NCBI RefSeq assembly: GCF_016918785.1
Contig: NZ_JAFFPT010000060.1
Location: 1 to 64,000, forward strand
Direction of reading: 5' to 3'
Source: Leptospira ainazelensis
Lineage (GTDB): Bacteria; Spirochaetota; Leptospiria; Leptospirales; Leptospiraceae
Length of the DNA: 64,000 bases
The notes beneath the pieces are model-generated. The model ran no database searches and was not told the DNA's origin. It saw nothing but the letters and a program-made list of their open reading frames with translations. Below are positions 24,969-38,558 of the stretch, piece after piece. How positions within the stretch are numbered: position 1 is the stretch's first letter; each line of letters opens with the position of its first letter. A program made the position numbers and the translations under genes.

Positions 24969-25844
24969 ATGAAACTTCAAGCTGCATTCTTAACTTTTCT
25001 AGTCCTTACACCGAGTTTCCTTTTTGCACAAAGGTCGGAATCCTGGATTCTCACCCCCGGCGAAGCCAGGGCACTATTACCCAATAGCCTCGTATTGGAT
25101 ACAAGATCTCGTTCCATTTTTTACAGAGAACATATCAACGGTTCCCGTTCCGTTTCTTGGGAAGAATTTTCGGTTCCCAATCTTCCGTTTCGCGGAAACT
25201 TGCTTCCGCCGGAGATTCTCAAAAAAAAATTAGAATCCTATGGGATCGACAACAACCAACCCGTACTCGTTATCAGCGAACCTAAAAACAACTGGGGGGA
25301 AGACGGAAGAATCGTTTGGATGCTTCGTTCTCTCGGACATCGTTCCGCATTTTTAGTCGACGGAGGTTATTCCGGCCTAAAACGCCTGGGGGCCCCGGTC
25401 TCCAACCAAGGAGAACCGAAAAATAAGGGTTCGTTATCGATCAAAGCCGATCCAAAACTCACGGCGACTTCTTTGGAAATCAAATCCAATCTCAAAAATC
25501 GAAAGTACGTCTTTTTAGACACGAGGGAAGAAAGGGAATTTTTAGGCGAAACTCCTTACGGAGAATCCAGAGGCGGACATATCCCCGGCGCAAAACATCT
25601 CTATTACAAAAATCTGTTACACGACGACGGTTCTCTTTTATCTTCGGAAGAAATTTCCGAGAAAATCAAAGAACTCGGAATCGGAAGAGAATCGATCATA
25701 GTCGCTTATTGCACCGGCGGAATCCGTTCCGCTTGGGTGACCGCGGTTCTTAGAAACGAAGGATATAACGCAAAAAACTACGCGGGTTCGATGTGGGAAT
25801 GGTCTTCAGGAAACGAAAAGGATTTTCCCCTCGACGTAAAATGA
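24969..25844 (+). CDS. Exported tandem-rhodanese sulfurtransferase
   Basis: A 291-residue protein with a signal peptide (1-20, FLVLTPSFLFA) and two rhodanese domains. The first domain (about 30-140) has WEEFSVP and SLGHRSAFLVDGGYSG but no catalytic cysteine. The second (about 160-285) has VFLDTREEREFLG, GGHIPGAKHLYY and the active-site loop AYCTGGIRSAWV. It should act in the periplasm as a thiosulfate:thiol or 3-mercaptopyruvate sulfurtransferase. Its stop overlaps the start of the multihaem cytochrome gene (ATGA), so the two may work on the same sulfur or electron pathway. Confidence 0.92.
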   Translation: MKLQAAFLTFLVLTPSFLFAQRSESWILTPGEARALLPNSLVLDTRSRSIFYREHINGSRSVSWEEFSVPNLPFRGNLLPPEILKKKLESYGIDNNQPVLVISEPKNNWGEDGRIVWMLRSLGHRSAFLVDGGYSGLKRLGAPVSNQGEPKNKGSLSIKADPKLTATSLEIKSNLKNRKYVFLDTREEREFLGETPYGESRGGHIPGAKHLYYKNLLHDDGSLLSSEEISEKIKELGIGRESIIVAYCTGGIRSAWVTAVLRNEGYNAKNYAGSMWEWSSGNEKDFPLDVK

Positions 25845-27214
25845 TCGATATCAAAATACTTCATTTTTTGAATATTCTAAATTCGTGGAGTACAATTCGG
25901 ATCGGATTGGGAATTTCAGTCGCATTTTCCTCTTTTTACGTTTGCAAAAACGATTCCGAACTCACTCCCGTAAAGGATCGTTTCCCCGGTCGCGCCTGGG
26001 CCGAACCCGTGAACGTCGTAAAATCGCTTCCCGGAATCGAAGGTCTTACCGCTAAAGATTGCGGAAGATGTCACGAAGATCATTATAAAGAATGGAAAAC
26101 TTCCACACACGCAAATGCCTTTACGGATCTTCAATTTCAGGCGGAACTTTCCAAACCCAATTCTCCACAATGGCTCTGTTTGAATTGTCATATTCCTTTG
26201 TCCGGTCAGAGAAGGGAAATTGCGACCCATCTCAAAGGCGGGGACGTATTTCAACCCGTACTCGTTTCCAACAAAAAGTTCGATCCGGAATGGGAGAAAG
26301 AAGGAATCAGTTGCGGAACCTGTCACCTCAAATCCGATTCCCAAGGGAATACGGTTCTCATCGGTCCTACGGGAGCACAAGCTCCGCATCCGGTTGAAAA
26401 AAACAGAGAGGCATTACACTCTCGTTGTAACGATTGTCACAACCAGGATTACAAACTCAACTTATCTCTCGTCTGTTATTTCAAAACCGGTGACGAATAC
26501 AAAAAGAGCGTTCACTTTCCAAAAGAAGACTGCGTTAGCTGTCACATGCCGTCGATCAACCGTAGCATCGTACTTCCCGCTTTTCGAAAGGAAAAAAAAG
26601 ATTCCCACAGACATACCTTTATCGGAGGAGGTGTTCCCAAAACCTTCGCGCTTTTCGACTCGCAGTGGAAAGATTATCAAAGCGGTCTGAAAATCGAAGA
26701 ACCTCGATGGTCTTTTGAAAATAAAAACGTCCGATTGGATGTTACTCTGGAAAACACCTTTGCAGGCCACAGCGTTCCTACCGGAGACCCGGAAAGACAT
26801 CTTTTGGTAGAAGCGATTCTTCAGGATACGAACGGCAAGGAGATTTTGAAAAAAGTCCAAAGGATCGGCCAAAACTGGGAGTGGTATCCGGAAGCTAAAC
26901 TCGTAAACGACAATCGAATCCGTTCGGGTGAAAAAAGAAAGATGGAATGGAATCTAAAAATCGAACCGGACACCAAACCCGTTTTCGGTATTTTAAGAAT
27001 TCTGCATGTTCGTTTAACAAAAGAAAACGCCGAACACATGAGAAAAAACGCCCCCAACACTCCGAAGGAAATCGGAGATAAACTGGGAAAAATCGAACTC
27101 AACTATCCCTTTGCTAACGTTTTTTACGAGTCTAAAACCGATCTAAACACGGGGAAAATTCGGATCACTTCCAAGGTAAAATTACTCGAGATTTCCAAAC
27201 GAGGCGATCTGTGA
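25841..27214 (+). CDS. Exported pentahaem cytochrome c
   Basis: A 457-residue multihaem cytochrome. Five CxxCH haem-binding motifs are visible: CGRCH (with EDHYKEWKTSTHANAF), CLNCH, CGTCH, CNDCH and CVSCH. The arrangement resembles cytochrome c554-type proteins. A hydrophobic N-terminal segment after residue 1 (about 20-35, IGLGISVAFSSFYVC) provides export; the C-terminal third is beta-rich with GGVPKTFALFD and AGHSVPTGDPERHLLVE. The ATG at 25841 overlaps the sulfurtransferase stop by 4 bp, which decides the start. It should transfer electrons in the periplasm; the partner is unknown. Confidence 0.92.
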   Translation: MIDIKILHFLNILNSWSTIRIGLGISVAFSSFYVCKNDSELTPVKDRFPGRAWAEPVNVVKSLPGIEGLTAKDCGRCHEDHYKEWKTSTHANAFTDLQFQAELSKPNSPQWLCLNCHIPLSGQRREIATHLKGGDVFQPVLVSNKKFDPEWEKEGISCGTCHLKSDSQGNTVLIGPTGAQAPHPVEKNREALHSRCNDCHNQDYKLNLSLVCYFKTGDEYKKSVHFPKEDCVSCHMPSINRSIVLPAFRKEKKDSHRHTFIGGGVPKTFALFDSQWKDYQSGLKIEEPRWSFENKNVRLDVTLENTFAGHSVPTGDPERHLLVEAILQDTNGKEILKKVQRIGQNWEWYPEAKLVNDNRIRSGEKRKMEWNLKIEPDTKPVFGILRILHVRLTKENAEHMRKNAPNTPKEIGDKLGKIELNYPFANVFYESKTDLNTGKIRITSKVKLLEISKRGDL

Positions 27215-27921
27215 GTTTACAATCGGTGAGCGTCGTCATTCCGGCGTTAAACGAAGAAAAGTCGATCGCTCTCGTTCTCAAGGATTTGCAAAAAATAAAA
27301 AACTCAAAGATCAGGGAAATCATCGTAGTCGACAACGGTTCCAGAGACAAAACTGCGGAGATCGCTTTTCAAAACGGGGCCGTCGTATTAAACGAATTTG
27401 AAAGAGGATACGGAGCCGCCTGTCTCAGAGGAATCCGAAGAATTTTAGAATCAGCCGATCCTCCGAATCTTGTGGCCTTTGTCGACGCGGACTATTCGGA
27501 CTCTCCTGCGGAACTAGTCTATTTGTTAAACGAATTCCAAAATCCGAATATAGATCTCGTCGTCGGTTCGAGAGCTTTGGGAAAAGCCGAAAAAGGTTCC
27601 CTTTTGCCGGTTCAAAAATTCGGAAATCAACTTTCGACCTTTCTAATTCGAGTCCTTTACGGTGTAAAGTTTACGGACCTCGGCCCGTTTCGTGTGATCC
27701 GTTTGGATTCTCTCAAAAAATTGAATATGCAGGATCGGAATTTCGGATGGACTGTGGAAATGCAGATCAAAGCCGCCAAACTCGGAATGAATTGTGTGGA
27801 AGTTCCGGTCAGTTATAAAAAAAGAATCGGGACTTCCAAAGTAAGCGGAACGATTTCCGGTTCGATCAAGGCGGGCTGGAAAATTCTTTATACGATCGCA
27901 AAACTTCAATTCACCAAATGA
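27211..27921 (+). CDS. Family 2 glycosyltransferase (DPM1/polyprenyl-phosphate type)
   Basis: A 236-residue GT2 enzyme of the dolichyl-phosphate mannosyltransferase type. It has VVIPALNEEKSIALVLKDL, IIVVDNGSRDKTAEIA, the FVDADYSDSP metal-binding DxD region, VVGSRALGKAEKGS and GPFRVIRLDSLKKL. No membrane helix is evident, so it probably attaches peripherally and charges a lipid carrier with a sugar for the adjacent membrane glycosyltransferase. The GTG start overlaps the preceding gene by 4 bp, and the next gene's ATG overlaps its stop. Confidence 0.92.
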   Translation: MSLQSVSVVIPALNEEKSIALVLKDLQKIKNSKIREIIVVDNGSRDKTAEIAFQNGAVVLNEFERGYGAACLRGIRRILESADPPNLVAFVDADYSDSPAELVYLLNEFQNPNIDLVVGSRALGKAEKGSLLPVQKFGNQLSTFLIRVLYGVKFTDLGPFRVIRLDSLKKLNMQDRNFGWTVEMQIKAAKLGMNCVEVPVSYKKRIGTSKVSGTISGSIKAGWKILYTIAKLQFTK

Positions 27922-29360
27922 GTAAGGAATTCGTTCTTTTTTTATTCTTTCTTCCCGGCGTGGCGTTTCAACTCTTCGGCGAAAGAAAAGACTTCGCACT
28001 TTTGATCGGATCCAATCTCCCGGCTTTTCTCGCTTATTTCCGGATCGTTTTTTCAAAAGAAATCGAGGATCGTTTTTCCTCGTTTACCAAAACAGTTGCA
28101 AAAATTCGAATATTGCTTCCCGAAATTTCGAGTTCGGAGTTTTCGTTTCGAACCTGGATCTTTTTAGGATTCGTTTTGAGAATCGGGATGTTTTTTTCGG
28201 AACCGATTTTATCCGAAGACGTAGATCGTTTTTTGTGGGACGGACTTTTGGTCCACGAAGGAATTTCTCCGTTTTCCATTCTTCCTAAGGAATTGGATCT
28301 TTCGGTTTTTAACGGGTCCGCCCGAATTCTTGTGGCTCAATTGTTAAACGAAATGAACTCCGCGAAATTCTATTCAGTCTACCCTCCTCTTCTTCAGTTT
28401 CTTTTTTATCTCAGCGCCAAGGGAATGCTCTGGTTTCAAAACGTTTCCGTCGGAATCGCGATCTGGAAATCGATTTTGATCTTTTCGGAGATCGGAGTTC
28501 TCCTGCTTCTTTGTAAAATCCTAAAAGAAAACGATCTTCCGATCCGAAGAAGTCTGATCTATTGGCTGAACCCTCTCGTGATTTTAGAGATTGCGGGTAA
28601 CGCGCATCCGGAACCGGTTCTTCTTTTCTTTTTGGTCGGCGCGGTATATTCTCTTTGGAAATGGACAAAATATCAAAAAACAAAGGACTTTTTTTTTCAC
28701 GTTGTCTTTGTAGTTTTGGGAATTCTCACCAAAATCACTCCGCTGATTCTTTTACCATGGACCGTTTTTACTTTATTCGGTAGAAAAAAATTTCTGCTTT
28801 TACTTCAAACTTCTCTTTTTGCAACGGTGTTTGCGTTAGTCGGTCTTTTCTTTTTTCGAGAAGAATTTTTTGAAAAACAAAACGAATCCGGTCTCGGAGT
28901 TTTTTTCCAACTTTTCGAATTTAACGGAGGTTTTTACTATTTGCTGAGAGAATTCCTAAGAACGATCGGAGCAAACTTTTATCTTGCGGGAAAGATCTGC
29001 GGATGGGCCGCGTTATTCCTCATTCTCGCGTTCTCGTATCAAAGAAAAAAAGAAACCGATCTCGGAGATTTTTTCGCCTCTGCGGAAACGATCTATCTTT
29101 TCTTTTTTCTTTTTTCCACGACGGTTCATCCTTGGTATATTCTTCCTTTGCTTGTTTTCAGCGTTTTTTCGGGGAGAATTTTTTCCATCGTTTGGTCCGC
29201 CTTGATTCTTCTTTCTTATTCCACATACGAGACGTTTCCGTATCGGGATTCTTTTTGGTGGATCGGCGTCGAATACGGAATTCTATTCTTCTTTTTGCAT
29301 ATTGATTACAAACTCATCTCTTCGCTGAATCCATCTACAAGAAGTTCGAGCACGACCTGA
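27918..29360 (+). CDS. Polytopic GT-C-type glycosyltransferase
   Basis: A 480-residue membrane protein with about ten hydrophobic segments. Its first extracytoplasmic loop carries the GT-C style acidic motif LSEDVDRFLWDGLLVHEGIS (near residues 97-116), and a later VYPPLLQFLFYLSAKG motif resembles GT87/mannosyltransferases. Such enzymes take a sugar from a polyprenyl phosphate on the periplasmic face. The GT2 gene just upstream (4-bp overlap) would supply that donor. The acceptor is unknown. The gene ends the operon begun by the sulfurtransferase. Confidence 0.82.
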   Translation: MSKEFVLFLFFLPGVAFQLFGERKDFALLIGSNLPAFLAYFRIVFSKEIEDRFSSFTKTVAKIRILLPEISSSEFSFRTWIFLGFVLRIGMFFSEPILSEDVDRFLWDGLLVHEGISPFSILPKELDLSVFNGSARILVAQLLNEMNSAKFYSVYPPLLQFLFYLSAKGMLWFQNVSVGIAIWKSILIFSEIGVLLLLCKILKENDLPIRRSLIYWLNPLVILEIAGNAHPEPVLLFFLVGAVYSLWKWTKYQKTKDFFFHVVFVVLGILTKITPLILLPWTVFTLFGRKKFLLLLQTSLFATVFALVGLFFFREEFFEKQNESGLGVFFQLFEFNGGFYYLLREFLRTIGANFYLAGKICGWAALFLILAFSYQRKKETDLGDFFASAETIYLFFFLFSTTVHPWYILPLLVFSVFSGRIFSIVWSALILLSYSTYETFPYRDSFWWIGVEYGILFFFLHIDYKLISSLNPSTRSSSTT

Positions 29361-29498
29361 TCGGATCCGAAAAGGTTCTTCTTTTTATTAGGATTCGACA
29401 CAGTTCCTTCAAAACATTCTTTCTAAAAAAACCTTTCATCTATGACCTTGTGAGGGTTTCCTGTCCATATCGTCTTTTTTTAGAGTTCTTCGAAACAC

Positions 29499-32786
<3,288 letters not shown>

Positions 32787-32818
32787 GGAACACTTTTTAG
32801 AAAACGGCTCTTTTCTCT

Positions 32819-33037
32819 TGTAGGAATTACGACGCTTCTCCGTGAAAGTCGCGCGCCCCGCCCGATTTTCGGGTGGAGGGGCGGGAGGCGGAAGACTCCC
32901 GGAGATTTTCCTATATCACAGAATTATAACTTTGCAAGGAATATTCTCTCGCAGAGCTTTTGTAGGAACTCCTACAAAAAGTCATACTCGGATCCTTCTT
33001 CATTCTAAATAGCTTTTAACTTGTGGGTAAGGTTATG
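32819..33037 (+). repeat. GC-rich dispersed element, copy 1 of a direct repeat
   Basis: The copy runs from a TGTAGGAATTACGAC end through CGTGAAAGTCGCGCGCCCCG, a two-tier hairpin (CGCCCCG...CCCGATTTTCGGG...GGGGCGG) and a 22-bp palindrome to AACTTGTGGGTAAGGTTATG. Its main block (32840-33037) is nearly identical to 33111-33307, 271 bp away. Confidence 0.92.
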
Positions 33038-33090
33038 AATCCTATGAGCAATTCTTACCCACAAAGTGGACTGAATCTTAAGAAAAATCT

Positions 33091-33307
33091 GTCGTAACAA
33101 CGACAATCTTCCGTGAAAGTCGCGCGCCCCGCCCTGATTTTCGGGTGGAGGGGCGGGAGGCGGAAGACTCCCGGAGATTTTCCTATATCACAGAATTATG
33201 ACTTTGCAAGGAATATTTCTCAGAGCTTTTGTAGGAACTCCTACAAAAAGTCAAACTCGGATCCTTCTTCATTCTAAATAGCTTTTAACTTGTGGGTAAG
33301 GTTATGC
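33091..33307 (+). repeat. GC-rich dispersed element, copy 2 of a direct repeat
   Basis: This copy opens with TGTCGTAACAACGACA and repeats the block at 32840-33037 with only a few differences, including an added T (CCCTGATTTTCGGG) and a few lost bases near 33215. The 73 bp between the two copies contain AAAGTGGACTGAATCTT, which recurs inside the copy at 62547. Confidence 0.92.
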
Positions 33308-33662
33308 TGATTGGGTGGTGGATTAACTCAATGCGACGCTCTTTACGAATCGCGTCGCAGGGAAAAACTCCGGCAAAATCTCCCGATCACAGAAAAGCAT
33401 TTCCGACAACAACAAATCGCGCCTCTACAAACCTGTCGGAACTCCGACAAGTCGCTCGCAAACTAAAGCGCCTCGTTTCTACGGTCACTCGGCGGATCGC
33501 GGTCCTTGTTAAAAACAAAGAGCCGACGGCCACGCTCCGCTGCCTTACGGCTAATTCGCTCTCTACGGATCGCGAATTATGTCCAAAAAAAGAGTTTCCG
33601 GTCCCGTTTCGCTCCCCAGGATTGTTCTACCGGGGACCCCAAAGTCCCGCCCGGAGAATCCG
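33308..33662. other. Gene-free stretch with repeat fragments
   Basis: Upstream of thyX. ATGCGACGCTCTTTACGAAT and the following CGCGTCGCAGGG (33331-33362) resemble, on the opposite strand, the CCCTGCAACGCGACC...GAGCGATGCA units near 48100-48180. A near-palindrome CTGTCGGAACTCCGACA lies at 33434-33450. An open frame crosses the stretch ahead of thyX, but its composition is repeat-like and a better start exists at 33663. Confidence 0.55.
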
Positions 33663-35237
<1,575 letters not shown>

Positions 35238-35283
35238 AATTCTTTCCGAAAACGATTCTACGCTGTAGAATGGTCGAAGAAGT

Positions 35284-36465
35284 ATGAAACTCACAGTGAC
35301 CGACAGCCGAACCCAGGAACTCATTCGTTACAGAAGACAGATTCACAAACATCCCGAACTCCGTTACGAGGAAAATCAAACCGCGGGTTATGTGATCGAT
35401 CACCTCAAGTCTCTCGGTCTTTCCTTTCAGGATAAAATCGCGAAAACCGGAGTGGTCGCGTTAGTCGATTCCGGAAAACCCGGTAAAACACTTCTCGTCC
35501 GCGCGGACATGGACGCACTCCCCATCTTTGAGGAATCCAAAGCTGAATACAAATCCGTCCACGACGGAGTCATGCACGCCTGCGGTCACGACGCTCACAC
35601 GTCGATTCTTATGGGCCTCGCTTCCGATATCAAAGAGGACATCCGTTCCATTCTTCCCAAGGGAAAGGTTTTACTCGTCTTTCAACCCGCCGAAGAAGGC
35701 GGGCAAGGCGCCGATAAAATGATCGAAGAAGGAATATTAGAAAAATATAACGTAGACGCGGCCCTCGCCCTTCACGTCTGGAATCATATTCCGGTCGGAA
35801 AGGTCGGAGTTGTGGACGGACCGATGATGGCCGCAGTGGACGAATTTACGATTACTATCGCCGGAATCAGCGGTCACGGAGCGATGCCGCAACATACGGT
35901 CGATCCGATCGTCGTCGGCGCACAAATCGTAACGGCTCTTCAGACGATCGTCTCAAGAAACACGGACCCATTGGATTCTTGCGTGGTTACCGTGGGAAGT
36001 TTTCACTCTGGAAACGCGTTTAACGTGATTCCCGAAACTGCGGAACTCAAAGGAACCGTAAGAACCTATTCCAAAAAGATGTTTGAAGAAGTTCCCGGAA
36101 AACTCGAACGAGTGGTAAAAGGAATCGCGTCAGCGCTAGGAGCTAAAGTTTCGATTCACTACGAAAGAACCAACCAACCCACGATCAACGACCCTTTTAT
36201 GGCGAATATAGTCCGTAAGGCTTCGTTTAACATTCTTGGCGCAGAGAGTGTAACCGAGGAGCATACGAAGTCCATGGGTGGAGAGGATTTTTCCGCGTTT
36301 CTTATGAAAGTGCCCGGTTGTTATTTTTTTGTGGGTTCGATGAACGAATCCAAAGGTCTCGTCCATCCGCACCACAGCTCGAAGTTCGATATCGACGAAG
36401 ACTCTCTTTCCATCGGACTTTCCGTCCTAAAGGAAGCGATCCGAATCTATTTGGATGAAAATTAG
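35284..36465 (+). CDS. M20 family amidohydrolase (hippurate/N-acyl-amino-acid hydrolase type)
   Basis: A 393-residue zinc or manganese amidohydrolase. It has [14 protein letters not shown] at the start, [11 protein letters not shown], the metal-binding [32 protein letters not shown], the dimerisation-domain [13 protein letters not shown] and the late [11 protein letters not shown] and [13 protein letters not shown]. The family removes acyl groups from amino acids or opens N-acetyl-diaminopimelate. The exact substrate is not readable from sequence. It lies 46 bp after thyX and faces the sensor gene on the other strand. Confidence 0.93.
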   Translation: MKLTVTDSRTQELIRYRRQIHKHPELRYEENQTAGYVIDHLKSLGLSFQDKIAKTGVVALVDSGKPGKTLLVRADMDALPIFEESKAEYKSVHDGVMHACGHDAHTSILMGLASDIKEDIRSILPKGKVLLVFQPAEEGGQGADKMIEEGILEKYNVDAALALHVWNHIPVGKVGVVDGPMMAAVDEFTITIAGISGHGAMPQHTVDPIVVGAQIVTALQTIVSRNTDPLDSCVVTVGSFHSGNAFNVIPETAELKGTVRTYSKKMFEEVPGKLERVVKGIASALGAKVSIHYERTNQPTINDPFMANIVRKASFNILGAESVTEEHTKSMGGEDFSAFLMKVPGCYFFVGSMNESKGLVHPHHSSKFDIDEDSLSIGLSVLKEAIRIYLDEN

Positions 36466-36472
36466 AATTTTA

Positions 36473-38275
36473 TTATATGGGTCTAAGTCCGATCCGGACC
36501 GAATCCAGAATTTTCAGCGCGTTTTGATTGTTCGGCGCGATCGACAGGGCGCGGTTTACTACCGCCTCGGCGAGATGAAATTCCCTTAAAATTTTATAGA
36601 GATCCGCGAGATTGATCAGATTCCTCAGATGATCCGGATCCAAGGAAAGAAGTTTCAAAGCCGCATCCACCGCCTCCGAATAACGCCGATTCAACTTCGC
36701 ACAATAGGAAAGATAATACAAGGACTCCGTAGAATCCGGACGGTTAAGGACGATGATTTCAAAACAATTCTCGGCTCGGACGAATTGTTTTTCCTTGATA
36801 TACGCTTTTCCTAAAAGGTGAAGTAATTCCTCGTTCTCACTTTTCAACTTCAAAAGGTTTTCTAAAATTTCGATTCCCTTTCGCACCTCGTTGGTCCGGA
36901 AAAACGTTTTTGCAGATTCCAGATCCTCTCTAAAATAGTCTAATCCGGACAAACCATTACTTTCTAAAATTGGAATATACGAAATTCTCAATAGAGTAAA
37001 ATCGTCGGTGAGTTCGCCGAGTGAGCTGATCGAATTATTGATTTCTTCCAGATTTCCGTCGGCTTCCTCCACGTCCTGCTGGACTTTCAAATTCTGAACT
37101 TCCGTCAAAGAATCGTTCAACTCTTGCGTCCTTTGTGTCGCTTTTTTTTCGAAATCGTTGTTCAAATCCTCCACCATCCGGTTCAGACTGACGTAACGAT
37201 TGGCGAGAATGGTCGCTACGCTCATGATAAAAACGAAAAACGCGTATCCTAAAAGTCTCGGAAAAACGATCAGCTCTCGGGCGGTCAGGGCGTCCACAGT
37301 GGAAGCGATGATCACTACCAAAAGCGCTAACAAAATCAGAAGTGCGTCTTTTTCCTTTTCGATCAGACGTTTGATGAGATAGTAAAACATATACACGACA
37401 TAGGGAAGGTATAAAAACTGAACCAAATTTTTGTTGATTCGGCCGTTTAGATTCACGTCGTTCGAAAACAGATAAAAAAATCCGATTCCTAAAAACGAAA
37501 TATCCAGAGCGTTCGTAAACTTAGTTTTAGGATATCTAAAGTAGAATCGAATAAAACGGAATCCCACGGGCATCATAAACGCGACCGAAATATATTCAAT
37601 TTTCTTTAAATAAATGAGTTCGAGTCCGATATCGTATTTCGCCTGATTTCTTAAAAATTGATAGATCACCAATAGAATTGTAAAAAGACCGTAGTAGAAG
37701 TTCTCCTTACTCGATCTTTTTCTAAGATATAGAAAAAGAAAAAAGAATCCGACCGTTAGATATACGATCAAAAATCCCAGTTTGAGATGTTCGGTATCGA
37801 AGAAATTTTTAAATACAACGGCTGAATCCCCGATCTCGGTTCGATCCTGTTCTATCCCCAGTCTATTCGGAAAATAACCTTTCACTTCAATTACGATTAG
37901 ATTTTCTTTTCCTTTTCGAATCAGATCCGAAGGAACCGAATAGATTCTAATTTTATCATACGCCTGCGGATCTTCACTGGAAAAGTCTCCGGTCTGACCG
38001 ATCAGAGTTCCGTTCAGATACGTCCGATCCTTATCGGAAATAGTCCCTAATCGAATTGCGATTCCGGAAGCCTTCCAGTAAACGGGTGCGATAAATCTTT
38101 TGACAAGATAACCCGTGTTTGTTTTCGAAAGTTCATCCGGGTAACTTCCGGGAACCGAATATTCCCGCGTCTGCAATCTAAAATTTCGATCTCCTTTGAG
38201 ATAGGAAATGGAATCTTGGATCGGGTCCAGCCTTTGAAGTGAAACTTCCCAACTCGAGTTTTGAGAAGAATCCAA
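36473..38275 (-). CDS. 7TM-DISM/TPR protein lacking the SpoIIE domain of its paralog
   Basis: A 600-residue protein from the only canonical start (TTG at 38275). An extracytoplasmic 7TMR-DISM-type sensor region (RLGTISDKDRTYLNGTLIGQ) precedes seven hydrophobic segments (about 165-360), a coiled coil (about 365-405) and TPR-like repeats (about 440-600). It matches the gene at 38559-41228 end to end except for about 220 residues: at codon 401 (LKVQQD) the sequence jumps to EEADGNLEE...LTDDFTLLRI, the very end of the phosphatase domain. The homologous frame continues upstream to 38377, encoding a signal-peptide-like segment, but no start codon is there and a TAG sits at 38378-38380. Confidence 0.8.
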   Translation of the reverse strand: MDSSQNSSWEVSLQRLDPIQDSISYLKGDRNFRLQTREYSVPGSYPDELSKTNTGYLVKRFIAPVYWKASGIAIRLGTISDKDRTYLNGTLIGQTGDFSSEDPQAYDKIRIYSVPSDLIRKGKENLIVIEVKGYFPNRLGIEQDRTEIGDSAVVFKNFFDTEHLKLGFLIVYLTVGFFFLFLYLRKRSSKENFYYGLFTILLVIYQFLRNQAKYDIGLELIYLKKIEYISVAFMMPVGFRFIRFYFRYPKTKFTNALDISFLGIGFFYLFSNDVNLNGRINKNLVQFLYLPYVVYMFYYLIKRLIEKEKDALLILLALLVVIIASTVDALTARELIVFPRLLGYAFFVFIMSVATILANRYVSLNRMVEDLNNDFEKKATQRTQELNDSLTEVQNLKVQQDVEEADGNLEEINNSISSLGELTDDFTLLRISYIPILESNGLSGLDYFREDLESAKTFFRTNEVRKGIEILENLLKLKSENEELLHLLGKAYIKEKQFVRAENCFEIIVLNRPDSTESLYYLSYCAKLNRRYSEAVDAALKLLSLDPDHLRNLINLADLYKILREFHLAEAVVNRALSIAPNNQNALKILDSVRIGLRPI

Positions 38276-38428
38276 AGAAACAACTTCTTCGAAAGATACG
38301 ATCCTCTGAATCTCCTTTGAAAAAACCTCGTTTGTAAAAAAGTGAAAACAAAAGACGACAACGGATCCGTTAGAATTCTATACTTTCTCCACCGAGATCG
38401 AACTAAGTAAAAATCCGTATTTGCGAGA

Positions 38429-38456
38429 ATTATATATTTACAAGCTTAGAAAGCAA
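38429..38456 (-). promoter_or_regulatory. Predicted sigma-70 promoter for the sensor gene
   Basis: On the minus strand TTGCTT, a 16-bp spacer and TATAAT form a good promoter. It would start RNA near 38420, about 40 bases before the point where the homologous reading frame opens at 38377. GGAG follows at 38385-38388. Confidence 0.6.
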
Positions 38457-38558
38457 TGGAACAAGATCTGCCCGCTTGAAATGTCATGAATTCCGAAAGG
38501 CTCGTAGGATCAATCGGAATTTACCTATAACTTTTCACTACTCGACGAATACAATCCA

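Noticed and set aside
33579..33662. Longer ThyX N-terminus
   Set aside because: The extension is encoded by repeat-like DNA; ATG at 33663 has GGAG at proper distance and fits the family start.
38047..38361. Separate small gene at the 5' end of the sensor gene (TTG start)
   Set aside because: It is out of frame with the sensor protein and lacks homology; the sensor frame itself aligns with the paralog through this region.
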